This document shows positions 47,025 through 60,400 of a stretch of 64,000 nt of DNA, piece by piece. Location of the stretch: NCBI RefSeq assembly GCF_000026225.1, contig NC_011740.1:496001-560000 (forward strand), written 5' to 3'. Each line of letters starts with the position of its first letter. Position 1 is the stretch's first letter. The translations under genes and the position numbers were made by a program. The notes below the pieces were generated by a model. That model saw only the letters and a list, made by a program, of their open reading frames with translations. It had not been told where the DNA came from and did not search any database. Source of the stretch: Escherichia fergusonii ATCC 35469. GTDB taxonomy: Bacteria > Pseudomonadota > Gammaproteobacteria > Enterobacterales > Enterobacteriaceae.

Positions 47025-48380
47025 ATGGCGCTATTACATATTAAAAACCGTAAAAATAAAGGTCTTATTTTTTTAATGGGTTGTATTGTCATGGGGAAAA
47101 ACACACTTGCTGCGCCATTACCGCAATGGGCGAATGCTCCTGCGGTTACGCCTGTTGCCAGTTTATCCTTACAGGAAAGCATATTGCGCGCCTTTGCGCG
47201 CAACCCCGACGTCACCCAACAGGCGGCGCAGATAGGTATTGGCGAAGCGCAAATCGATGAAGCCAAAAGTGCCTGGTATCCACACGTTGGATTAACCGGC
47301 AACGCGGGGCCGTCCCGGCAAACGGACTCCAGCGGCAGGCTGGATAACAACGTCTCTTATGGCATAACCCTGACGCAGCTGGTGTATGACTTCGGTAAAA
47401 CAGATAACGATATCAAACTACAAACCGCCGCACGCGACAGCTACCGTTTTAAACTGATGGCAACCTTAACTGACGTAGCCGAAAAGACGGCGACGACCTA
47501 TATGGAAGTGAGCCGATATCAGGCGTTGTGTGACGCTGCGCAGCGTAATATCAACTCGCTGGAAAACGTCTACAACATGGCGGCACTGCGCGCCAACGCC
47601 GGGCTTAACTCATCATCCGATGAATTACAGGCACAGACGCGTATAGCGGCAATGCGCTCGACGCTGGAGCAATACCAGGCGCAAATGGCAAGCGCCAAAG
47701 CGCAACTGGCGGTGCTCACTGGTGTACAGCCGGAGAGGATAGCCGCGCCACCTGCTGAATTAGCCGAGCAGCCAGTGTCGCTAAAAAATATTGATTACCA
47801 GTCCATACCGCTGGTGCTGGCTGCTGAAAACTTACGCCAGTCTGCCCAGTACGGCGTGGAGAAAACCAAATCGCAATACTGGCCGACGCTCAGTATTCAG
47901 GGCGGCAAAACGCGCTACCAGACCAGCGACCGCTCGTACTGGGATGACCAGTTACAACTGAACGTCAACGCGCCGTTGTATCAGGGCGGCGCGGTTTCAG
48001 CCCAGGTGCAACAGGCCGAAGGGCAACAAAAAATCTCTGCCTCGCAGGTTGAGCAGGCGAAATTAGATGTTATGCAACGGGCGTCGGTGGCGTATGCCAA
48101 CTGGACTGGGGCACGGGGACGTGAAGAGGCCGGTTTAGCGCAATCCGAAAGTGCGCACAGAACGCGGGATGTTTATCAGAATGAATATAAATTGGGTAAC
48201 CGAAGCCTGAACGATCTATTAACCGTCGAGCAAGATGTTTTTCAGGCGCAATCGGCTGAAATAAATGCCAATTATGATGGCTGGGTCGCCGCAGTGAATT
48301 ATGCCGCTGCGGTAAATAACCTTATTCCATTAGCGGGAATTAAACAGGGCTTATACAACGACTTACCCGACTTGAAATAA
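47025..48380 (+). CDS. TolC-family outer-membrane export protein of a type I secretion system
   Basis: The 451-residue protein has a signal peptide (hydrophobic GLIFLMGCIVMG, cut near residue 29). Two OEP repeats follow: SLQESILRAFARNPDVTQQA, TLTQLVYDFGKTDNDIKLQT, then LNVNAPLYQGGAVSAQVQQA and NEYKLGNRSLNDLLTVEQDV. This is the LapE/AggA/BapB-type subgroup that works with giant adhesins. It lies 108 bp upstream of the giant repeat protein. In E. coli O157 a similar gene (Z0608, from memory) precedes an RTX-family exoprotein near ybaT. Confidence 0.9.
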   Translation: MALLHIKNRKNKGLIFLMGCIVMGKNTLAAPLPQWANAPAVTPVASLSLQESILRAFARNPDVTQQAAQIGIGEAQIDEAKSAWYPHVGLTGNAGPSRQTDSSGRLDNNVSYGITLTQLVYDFGKTDNDIKLQTAARDSYRFKLMATLTDVAEKTATTYMEVSRYQALCDAAQRNINSLENVYNMAALRANAGLNSSSDELQAQTRIAAMRSTLEQYQAQMASAKAQLAVLTGVQPERIAAPPAELAEQPVSLKNIDYQSIPLVLAAENLRQSAQYGVEKTKSQYWPTLSIQGGKTRYQTSDRSYWDDQLQLNVNAPLYQGGAVSAQVQQAEGQQKISASQVEQAKLDVMQRASVAYANWTGARGREEAGLAQSESAHRTRDVYQNEYKLGNRSLNDLLTVEQDVFQAQSAEINANYDGWVAAVNYAAAVNNLIPLAGIKQGLYNDLPDLK

Positions 48381-48488
48381 TCCTGCCATTATTAATATCA
48401 GGTATGCATCGTTGTTAAGTGATTACCTTTGTCTTATTTAGATAAATGGACTCGCTAAGGATTTGCGCCATTTATCAGGGATCTCATT

Positions 48489-51400
48489 ATGAGCCTGATT
48501 ATTGATGTTATTTCGCGTAAAACGTCCGTCAAACAAACGCTGATTAATCCAGGCGACGTTACGGTTGTCATTTATGAGCCCTCCGTGGTGCAGGTTCATG
48601 CTCAGGCATCTGCCGTAGCGCGTTATGTGCGCGATGGAAACGATCTGCTGATTTATATGCAGGACGGCACGGTGATCCGCTGTAATGGTTATTTCCTGCA
48701 AGCGGCAAATACCAGCGAGCAATCCGAACTGGTGTTTGCCGATGGGCAACAGCTGACTCATGTCACCTTTGCCGATACCGCGGCGGGTGGATTAGCGCCC
48801 GTGGAGCTGACCGCTCAGACTACCGCAATTGAAAGCATTGCGCCGTATCTTGATACCGTCGCTCAGACCAGTGCCTTCCCGTGGGGATGGTTAGCGGGTG
48901 CCGCGGTAGGTGGTGGCGCGCTTGGCGCTTTACTGGCAAGCGGTGGTGATGATGACTCAAAAACTGAAGTGGTTAACAACCCTCCGCCAGCCGAACCCGG
49001 CAATGCCACGCCATCGTTTTTAGTAACCGATAATCAGGGCGATCAACGCGGTATTCTTTCCGCCAACGATATCACCGATGACACTACGCCAACCTTTAGC
49101 GGCAGCGGACAGGCGGGGGCGACCATCCAGATTAAAGACAGCAATGGTGACACCATCGCCAGTACCCAGGTCGGTAGCGATGGACGCTGGAGCGTCGATT
49201 TGCCTACGCAAAGTGCGGGCGAACACACCTGGTCGGTGGTGCAAATTGTTGGGAGCACCATTACCAACGCCGGGTCGATAACGTTAACCATCGACAATAG
49301 TCAGGCCGCCGTACAGCTCGCCACCACCGCAGGCGATAACATCATTAACGCCAGCGAACAGGCCGCCGGGTTTACTCTTTCTGGCACCAGTAGCCATCTG
49401 GCACAGGGAACAGAACTCACCGTCACGCTAAACGGCAAAACCTACACCACCAGCGTAGGCGCTAACGGCGCGTGGAGCGTGCAGGTGCCGACCGCCGACG
49501 CGCAAGCGTTAGGCGAAGGGAATCAGGCGGTGCTGGTCAGTGGGAAAGATGCCACGGGCAATACGGTCACTGGCGCGCAGCTGCTAACGGTCGATACCCA
49601 ACCGCCGACACTTGCCATCAACACCATCGCTCAGGACAACATTGTCAGCGCCTCAGAACATAACGCCTCGCTGGTAGTGAGCGGCACTTCGAACGCAGAA
49701 GCCGGGCAAACCGTAACACTGACCGTTAACGGGAAAAGCCACACAGCAACTGTCGGTAGTGACGGAACCTGGCAAGTGACGCTGCCTGCCGCAGAAGTGC
49801 AGGCGTTGGCAGATGGTGACTACACCATAAATGCCAGCGTCAGCGACCGGGCAGGAAACACCACCAGCAACAGCGTAAATTTCACAGTAGACACCGGTGC
49901 GCCAGTGGTCAGCGTTAACACCGTTGCGGGTGACGATATTCTTAATACCGCCGAACAGATTGTGGCGCAGATTATTTCCGGGCGGGTCAGTGGGGCTTCC
50001 CCTGGCGACACGGTCACCGTCAAGTTAGGCGCCACAGTTCTGTCCGGCGTGGTGCAGGCAGACGGTAGCTGGAATGTGGCGCTTGATCCGGCGGTAACTC
50101 GCACTTTAGCGCGTGGCCCTAACGATATTATCGTCACGGTGACCGATGCCGCCGGAAATACCGGTACAGCGACTCATAACATCACCCTGGCGGGCGTCGC
50201 GCCGCAAGTCGCGATAGATGCTATCAGCGGAGATAACGTACTGAATGCGTTGGAGTCTCAGCAGCCGCTAACGTTAAGCGGCACCAGCAATTTGCCCGAT
50301 GGCGGTACAGTTAGCGTGACGTTGAATAATGTCACGTATAGCGCTCAGGTCAGCGGCGGCGTCTGGTCGCTGAACGTCCCGGTAAGCGATGTTGTCAATC
50401 TGGCGAACACCACTTACACCGTCACTGCCAGCGCCACCGATGTGACCGGCAACACCGGCACCGCGCAGAGCAATTTGCTGGTCGATACGGTGCTGCCGCA
50501 GGTGATCATCAACACCTTTGCGGGCGACAACATTGTCAACAACGCCGAAGCGGGAGCAGATCAAACCCTGAGTGGCCTCGTCGTGGGCGCCGCGCAGGGC
50601 GATACGGTCACTATTGAACTGGGCGGCAATACTTACACGGCGACGGTGGGCAGCAATCTCACCTGGAGCGTGAACGTTCCGGCGGCAGATTTACAGGCGC
50701 TGGACGATGGTGCGTTAACCATTAACGCCTCGGTTACCAACGTGCATGGCAACACAGGCAGCAGTGCGCTTGATATCACCATCAGTGCCGGGCTGCCGGG
50801 GCTGCGCATTGACACCATCGCGGGCGATGATGTGATCAATGCCGTTGAGCAGCAGCAAAACCTGATTATCACCGGTAGCAGTACTAATTTGCCCGCCGGA
50901 AGAGTGGTCACTGTTTTGCTCGGCGGCAACATCTACCAGGGGGTGACCGACAGCAACGGCAACTGGCAGGTAGGCGTGCCTGCGGCAGATCTACAGGCAC
51001 TGACGCCGGGTACGATAGTGGTTAATGCCAGCGCAACGGACCCCGCCGGGAACCCGGTTACTATCGATCGCAACGTGGAGGTTAATCCGGGCGCGGTGCT
51101 TATTACCATCAATACCGTCTCCGGCGATGACATTATCAATGCCGCAGAAAAAGGCGCGCCATTGACGCTGACCGGTACTACGCAGCTGGTGGAAACCGGG
51201 CAAACCGTGGTAGTGAAATTCGCCGGGCAGACCTTTACCACTACCGTTCAGGCAGGTGGCGGCTGGAGCCTGACCGTTCCCGCCAGCGCGGTGAGTAGCC
51301 TGGCAGACGGTGCGACGGAAATCACTGCGACCGTCACTAATATCAGCGGTAACACAGGCGACACCTCCCGCACCATTACCGTCGACAGCCAGGCTCCGGC

Positions 51401-54400
51401 TTTAAGCATCGACTCGCTGACGGCTGATAACATCATTAACGCCGCCGAAAGTGGTCAGGATCTGCAAATCACGGGCACCACTGACGCTCAGCCGGGGCAG
51501 ACGGTGACCGTCACGCTTAATGGGCAGACCTATCAGGGCGTCGTGCAGTCAGATGGCACCTGGAGCGTGACCGTTCCCGCCGCCAACGTTGACGCATTGG
51601 CTGACGGCAACGCCACGGTGACCGCCAGCGTGAACGATATCGCTGGTAACCCGACCAGCGTCTCACGGGTGGCGCTGGTCGATGCCACGCCGCCGGTGGT
51701 GACCATTAATCCGGTGGCAACCGATAACGTCATTAACACGCCGGAACATACCCAGGCGCAAATCATCAGCGGCACGGTCACCGGGGCGCAGGCGGGCGAT
51801 ATTGTCACCGTTACGCTGAATAATGTGGATTACACCACGGTGGTGGATGCTTCCGGCAACTGGAGTCTGGGCGTTCCGGCCTCCGTTGTCAGTGGTCTGG
51901 TTGACGGCAGTTATCCTGTCAACGTTGCAGTCACTGACCGCGCCGGAAACACGGGGAGCCAGTCACTGACCGTCACGGTTGATACCGCCGCGCCGGTGAT
52001 TGGTATTAACACCATTGCTGGCGATGATGTGATTAACGCCAGCGAAAAAGGGGCCGATGTTCAAATTACCGGCACCAGCGATCAGCCTGCCAATACTGCC
52101 ATCACAGTGACGCTTAACGGGCAAAATTACACCACCACGACCGACGCCTCCGGCAACTGGAGCGTCACCGTTCCGGCATCGGCGGTAACCGCACTGGGCC
52201 AGGCCAACTATACGGTAACGGCGGCGGTGACCAGCGATATCGGCAACAGCGCCACCGCCAGCCATAACGTGCTGGTCGACAGCGCGCTGCCCGGTGTGAC
52301 CATTAACCCGGTGGCAACCGACGATATTATTAACGCCGCCGAAGCGGGTGCTGCGCAAACCATCAGCGGGCAGGTTACCGGAGCTGCCGTTGGCGACACG
52401 GTAACCGTTACGCTGGGCGGTAATACTTACACCGCCACCGTGCAGGCCAATTTAAGCTGGAGCGTGAGCGTTCCGGCGGCGGATATTCAGGCGCTGGGCA
52501 ATGGCGATTTAACGGTAAGCGCCTCGGTCACCAATCAAAACGGCAATACCGGCAGCGGCACGCGGGATATCACCATTGACGCCAATCTGCCCGGTCTGCG
52601 GGTCGATACGGTGGCGGGTGATGATGTGGTCAATATCATCGAACACGGGCAGGCGCTGGTGGTCAGCGGCAGCAGCTCAGGGCTGGCTGAAGGCACCCCG
52701 CTTACAGTTACGATTAATAATGTGGAATACACCACTGCGGTGCAGGCCGATGGTGGCTGGAGCGTGGGCGTCACGGCGGCGCAGGTTAGCGCCTGGCCTG
52801 CGGGGACGGTGACGGTTACTGTGTCCGGGGAAAGTAGCGCCGGAAATCCGATAAGCATTACGCATCCGGTAACGGTCGATCTCACGCCAGCGGCGATCAC
52901 CATCAACACCATCGCTACGGACGACGTGATTAACGCCGCAGAAAAAGGCGCTAATTTAACTCTTTCCGGCACCACCACTAATGTAGAGCCAGGACAAACC
53001 GTCACCGTCAACTTTGGCGGGAAAAATTACACCGCCAGCGTGGCGAGCGATGGTAGCTGGACTGCCACCGTTCCTGCCGCCGATCTGGCAGCATTACCTG
53101 AGGGCAGCGCCTCCGCGCAGGCCAGCGTCAGCAATATCAATGGCAATAGCGCCTCGGCGGTGCATAACTACAGCGTCGATAGCAGCGCGCCAACCATCAT
53201 TATCAATACCGTCGCCAGCGACAATATCGTTAACGCCAGCGAAGCCGATACGGGCGTGACGGTGAGCGGCAGCACCACCGCTGAAGCGGGGCAGATTGTC
53301 ACGGTAACGCTTAACAGCCCAACTGTGCAGACCTATCAGGCAACGGTGCAGGCCGACGGCAGCTGGAGTATTACTATTCCGGCGGCAGATCTTGAGGCAT
53401 TGACGGATGGCAGCCACACTCTGACGGCAACAGTCAATGACAAAGCGGGCAACCCGGCGAGCACCACGCATAATCTGGCAGTGGATCTCACCGTTCCGGT
53501 GCTGACCATCAACACCATTGCGGGCGATGATATTATTAACGCCGCCGAACACGGGCAGGCGCTGGTGATTTCCGGTTCCAGCACCGGCGGAGAAGCGGGC
53601 GATGTCGTCACCGTCACGCTAAACAGTAAAACCTACACCACGACGCTGGATGCTTCCGGCAACTGGAGCGTCGGCGTTCCGGCTGCGGATGTCTCTGCGC
53701 TGGGCAGCGGCCCGCAAACCGTGACGGCGACCGTTACCGATGTGGCTGGCAACAGCGACAACGAGACGCACACGGTCACCGTTAACCTTACCGCGCCGAC
53801 CATTGGCATCAACCCCATTGCCAGCGATGACGTGATTAATGCCACGGAAAAAGGCGCGGATCTGCAAATCTCCGGCACCAGCAATCAGCCAGCAGGCACC
53901 ACAATTACGGTGACGCTGAACGGGCAAAATTACTCCGCCACGACGGACGCCGCAGGCAACTGGAGCACCACGGTGCCAGCCTCTGCCGTCGGTGCGCTGG
54001 GCGAAGCCAGTTACACGGTGACGGCGAACGTCACCGACAGCGCGGGCAACAGCAATTCCGCCAGCCATAACGTGCAGGTGAATACCGCGCTGCCGGGTGT
54101 CACCATTAATCCGGTGGCGACCGACGATATTATTAACGCGGCGGAATCGGGCGTGGCGCAGACTATCAGCGGCCAGGTGACGGGCGCGGCGGCGGGCGAT
54201 ACGGTTACCGTGACGATTGGCGGGAAAACCTACACCGCTACCGTGCAGGGCAATTTTAGCTGGAGCGTGGACGTTCCGGCGGCGGATATTCAGGCCATCG
54301 GTAATGGCGACCTGACAGTTAACGCCTCGGTAACCAACGGCGTGGGTAATACCGGCAGCGGTGCGCGCGATATTGTGATAGATGCCAATCTGCCAGGTCT

Positions 54401-57400
54401 GCGCGTTGATACCGTGGCGGGCGATGATGTGGTTAACAGCATCGAGCACGGTCAGGCACTGGTGATAACCGGTAGCAGCAGCGGGCTGGCGGCGGGCGCG
54501 GCGCTGACGGTGGTGATTAACACGGTCACTTACGCTGCGACAGTATTAGCCGATGGCACATGGAGCCTTGGCGTTCCGGCAGCAGATGTGGGCAACTGGC
54601 CTGCGGGGACGGTGGATATCACGGTTTCAGGCGCCAGTAGCGCAGGAAACCCGGTCACCATCACCCATCCGGTCACCGTCGATCTGGCGGCGGTGGCGAT
54701 CTCCATTAACACCGTTTCCGGCGACGATGTGATTAACGCCGCTGAAAAAGGGGCCGATTTAACCCTTTCCGGCAGCACTTCCGGCGTGGAAGCGGGGCAA
54801 ACCGTCACCGTCACCTTTGGCGGCAAAACCTATACCGCTACCGTAGCGGGCGATGGCAGCTGGACAACCACTGTACCTGCCGCCGATCTCAGCGCGTTAC
54901 GTGACGGCGACGCCACGGTACAGGCCAGTGTCAGCAATATTAACGGCAACACGGCTTCGGCAACCCACGCCTACAGCGTCGACGCCACGGCACCGACGCT
55001 TGCCATTAACACTATTGCCACAGACGATATTCTTAACGCCGCTGAGGCGGGCAATCCGTTAACCATCAGCGGCACCAGCACCGCCGAAGCGGGGCAAACG
55101 GTAACCGTCACGCTTAATGGTGTGGCTTACATCGGCACCGTTCAGGCGGGCGGTAGCTGGAGCGTCAGCGTGCCGACAACAGATCTCAGCAATCTGACCG
55201 CCAGCCCGTACACGGTCAGCGCCTCGGTAAGCGACAAAGCGGGTAACCCGGCGACCGCCACTCACGGCCTGGCGGTGGATCTCACCGTGCCAGTTTTAAC
55301 CATTAACACCGTCTCCGGCGATGACATCATTAATGCCGCCGAACACGGACAGGCGCTGGTGATCTCCGGTTCCAGCACTGGCGGGGAAGCGGGCGATGTC
55401 ATCACCATCACGTTAAACAGTAAAACCTACACTACCACGCTGGACGCCTCCGGCAACTGGAGCGTCGGCGTTCCGGCAGCAGACGTCACTGCGCTGGGCA
55501 GCGGCCCGCAAACCATCACTGCGGCAATTACCGATACGGCAGGCAACAGCGATGATGCCAGCCGCACGGTCACCGTAAATCTCACCGCGCCAACCATTGG
55601 CATCAACACTATCGCCAGCGATGACGTGATTAACGCCACAGAAAAAGGCGCGGATCTGCAAATCACCGGCACCAGTAATCAGCCCGCAGGCACCACAATA
55701 ACGGTGACGCTGAACGGGCAAAATTACACCGCTACCACTGATAGCAGTGGCAACTGGAGCGCCACGGTGCCAGCCTCGGCAGCTAGCACGTTGGGTGAAG
55801 CCAACTACACGGTAACGGCGAGCGTTACCGACACGGCAGGCAACAGTAATTCCGCCAGCCATAATGTGCTGGTCAACAGCGCCTTACCTGGCGTTACCAT
55901 TAACGCAGTGGCAACCGATGACATTATTAACGCCGCCGAAGCGGGCAGTGCGCAAACCATCAGCGGGCAGGTGACGGGCGCGGCGGCGGGCGATACGGTC
56001 ACCGTCACGCTGGGCGGCAACACCTACACCGCTACGGTGCAGGCTAATTTAAGCTGGAGTGTCAGCGTTCCGGCGGCGGATATTCAGGCGCTTGGTAACG
56101 GCGACCTGACAGTTAACGCCTCAGTCACCAATGGCGTTGGCAACACGGGCAGCGGCTCGCGGGATATCACTATCGATGCCAATCTGCCTGGTTTGCGGGT
56201 CGATACCGTAGCGGGCGATGATGTTATTAACAGCATTGAGCACAATCAGGCGCTGGTGATAACAGGTAGCAGCACCGGGCTGACGGCAGGAACGGCATTA
56301 ACGGTCGTGATTAACAACGTCACTTACGCTGCCACGGTGTTAGCTGACGGTACATGGAACCTCGGTGTTCCGGCGGCAGACGTCAGCAACTGGCCTGCGG
56401 GTACGGTGGATATCACGGTAAGCGGTACTAACAGCGCCGGAACAACCTCCACCATTACCCATCCGGTTACCGTCGATCTGGCGACGGTCGCCATAACCAT
56501 TAACACTCTCTCCGGCGATGATGTGATCAATGCCGTCGAAAAAGGCGAAACGCTGGTGGTGAGCGGCAGTACCAGCGGTGTAGAAGCCGGGCAGACGGTG
56601 ACCGTCACCTTTGGCGGCAAAAATTACACCACCACTGTGGAAGCCAACGGTAGCTGGACGGTGAATGTGCCGCCTGCCGATCTCGCTGCGTTGCCGGACG
56701 GCGCGGGCAACGTGCAGGCGAGTGTCAGCAACATTAACGGCAACAGCGCCCAGGCCGATCGCGCGTACAGCGTCGATGCCACCGCGCCGCTTGTGACCAT
56801 CAACACCATCGCCAGCGACGATATTCTCAACGTGAGTGAAGCGGGCGCGGGGATAACCATCAGCGGCACCACCACGGCGCAGGCCGGGCAGACGCTGACT
56901 GTCACGCTCAATAACAACACGTACCAGACTACCGTCCAGGCCGATGGCACCTGGAGTGTGAACGTTCCGGCGACAGATTTAAGCGGATTAACCGCCAGCA
57001 GTTATACCGTGACCGCCACGGTGAGCGACAAAGCGGGCAACCCGGCAAGCGCGGATCATGCACTGGCGGTGGACGTTACCGCGCCGGATCTCACCATTAA
57101 CACCGTCGCGGGCGATGACATTATCAACGCCATCGAACACGGGCAGGCGCTGGTGGTGAGCGGAACCAGTACGGGCGCGGCGGCAGGCGATGTGGTGACC
57201 GTCACGCTGAACGGTAAAAACTACACCACCACGCTGGACGCCTCCGGTAACTGGAGTGTGGGTATTCCGGCGGCGGATGTCACGGCACTGGCAATCGGTA
57301 GCCAGACCATCACCGCCAGCCTGAGCGATCGCGCGGGCAACAGCGACAGCACGACTCACGATGTGACCGTTGATCTCAGTGGCCCGACGCTGACCATTAA

Positions 57401-60400
57401 CACTGTCTCCGGTGATGACATTATTAATAATGCGGAGAAAACCCAGGATCTGATCATCAGTGGCGTCTCCAGCGGCCTGGCGGCAGGCACTACGGTCACG
57501 GTGATGTTGAACGGCCTGGCGTACAGCGCCACTACCGATAGTTCCGGTAACTGGAGCGTTACCGTGCCTGCTTCGGCGGTCGGCGCACTGGGCGAGGCGG
57601 TATACCAGATTAGCGCCAGTGCCACCGACAGCGCGGGCAACAACGGCAGCACCACCCATACGGTGAATGTCGAATCGCTCCTGCCAGGGGTAATCATTAA
57701 TACTGTGGCGGGTGATGACATTATCAACGCCGCTGAAATCGCCGTTAACCAGACCCTCAGCGGACAGGTTACGGGGACGGCAGCAGCAGGAGATACGGTC
57801 ACTGTCACGCTCGGCGGTAATCAATACATTACCACCGTGCAGCCAGATTTAAGCTGGAGCGTCAGCGTGCCTGCGGCAGATTTGCAGGCGCTGGGTAACG
57901 GTGAACTGACCATTAGCGCCTCGGTGACCAATTCCGCAAATAATACTGGCACCGCAACGCACGACATCGTGATAGACGCCAATCTGCCAGGCCTGCGGGT
58001 TGATACCGTGGCAGGCGATGATGTGATTAACAGCATTGAGCACACTCAGGCGCTGGTGGTCACCGGTAGCAGTAGCGGACTGGCGGCGGGCGCGGCGTTG
58101 ACGGTAGTCATCAACAACGTCACCTACGGCGCAACGGTACTCGCCGATGGCACCTGGAGCGTCGGCGTTCCGTCGGCAGATGTCACAAACTGGCCTGCGG
58201 GGACGGTCAATATTGCCGTCTCTGGCACCAATACCGCAGGAACCACAACCAGCATTAGCCATCCGGTCACGGTCGATCTCGCTGCCGTGGCGATTACCAT
58301 CAACACCCTTTCCACTGACGATGTGATAAACGCCGCCGAGAAAGGTACTGATTTGCAGCTTTCCGGCACCACCTCAGATGTGGAAGCGGGGCAGACTATT
58401 ACCATTATTTTCGGTGGCAAAAGCTACACCACCACGGTTGCCGCGGATAATACCTGGGGGCTGACGATCCCAGCAGCCGATCTCGCAACCTTGCCGGATG
58501 GCGCAGCAGACATCCAGGCCAGCGTCAGCAACGTCGCGGGTAACAACGCCCAGGCAACGCATGTTTATAGCGTCGATGCCACCGCGCCCTCTGTTACTAT
58601 CAACACCATCGCCAGCGACGATATTCTTAATGCCGCCGAAGCGGGATCGGCGCTGACCATCAGCGGCACCAGCACCGCAGAAGCCGGGCAGACAGTGACC
58701 GTGACGCTAAACGGCATCAATTACAGCGGCAACGTGCAGGCAGACGGGAGCTGGAGCGTCAGCGTACCAACTGGCGATTTAGCCGAACTTACCGCCAGCC
58801 CCTATACGGTGAGCGCGGCGGTCAGCGACAAAGCGGGCAACCCAACCTCGGCAACGCATAACCTGACGGTAGACCTTGCCGCTCCGGTCGTCACCATTAA
58901 CACGGTAGCGGACGATGACGTGATTAACGCCACGGAACATGCTCAGGCGCAGATTATCAGCGGCTCGGCAACGGGCGCGACGACGGGTAACACGGTTTCC
59001 GTGACGATTGGCACGACCACCTACACCACCGTGCTGGACGCCAACGGCAACTGGAGCATCGGTGTGCCTGCCAGCGTGATTTCCGCGCTGGCCCAGGGCG
59101 ATGTGACCATTACCGCCACGGTTACCGACTCCGCAGGCAACAGCGGCACGGCCTCGCACACTGTCAGCGTGGCGCTCGGTGCACCGATACTCGCCATTAA
59201 CACCATCGCCGTCGATGACATCATCAACGCCACGGAGAAAGGCGCGGATCTGTCGATTTCCGGCACCAGCAACCAGCCTGCGGGCACGCAGGTAACTGTT
59301 ACGCTCAACGGGCAAAATTACACCACCACTGCCGATGCTTCCGGGAACTGGAGCGTGACTGTTCCGGCGTCTGCGGTTGGTACGCTCGGTGAAGCGACTT
59401 ATACGGTGACTGCCGCCGCAACCGATGTTGATGGCAATAGCGGTTCCGCCAGCCATAACGTGCAGGTTAATACCGCGCTACCGGGCGTCACCATTAACGT
59501 TGTGGCAACGGACGATATTATTAACGCCGCCGAAGCGGGGGCAACTCAAACTATCAGCGGGCAGGTCACGAGGGCCGCGGCGGGCGACACGGTGACCGTG
59601 ACGCTAGGCGGGGCGACTTACACCGCTACGGTACAGGCAGACTTAAGCTGGAGTGTCGATGTTCCGGCTTCGGCGTTACAGTCGTTGGGCAACGGAGAGC
59701 TGACCATTTCGGCTTCGGTAACGAACAGCGTAGGCAATACCGGTAACGGCACGCGCGAAATCACCATAGACGCGAATCTCCCCGGTCTGCGGGTCGATAC
59801 CGTGGCGGGCGATGATGTGGTCAATATCATCGAGCATGGTCAGGCGCTGGTGATTACCGGCAGCAGCTCTGGGCTGGCGGTGGGTAGCAATGTCACGCTG
59901 ACCATTAACGGGCAAACCTATGTTGCGGCATTGCTGGCCGATGGCACCTGGAGCGTCGGCGTTCCGGCGGTGGATGTCAGCGCCTGGCCTGCGGGGGCGC
60001 TGACGATTACGGCGAGCGGCAGCACTACCGCCGGAAACCCGGTCAGCGTTACGCATCCGGTGACTGTCGATCTCTCGGCGGTGGCTGTCAGCGTCAACGC
60101 CATTACCGCCGATGATGTGATTAACGCCGCCGAAAAAGGCGCGGCATTAACGCTCTCCGGCAGCACCTCTGGCGTGGAGGCCGGGCAAACGGTCACCGTG
60201 ACCTTTGGCGGTAAAACCTATACTGCAAGTGTCGCGGCGAATGGTTCCTGGAGCACCACGGTTCCGGCGGCGGATATGGCAGCCCTGCGTGATGGTGATG
60301 CCAGCGCGCAGGCCAGCGTCAGCAACGTTAACGGCAACAGTGCCACCACTACTCACGCTTACAGCGTCGATGCCACCGCGCCAACGGTGACCATTAACAC

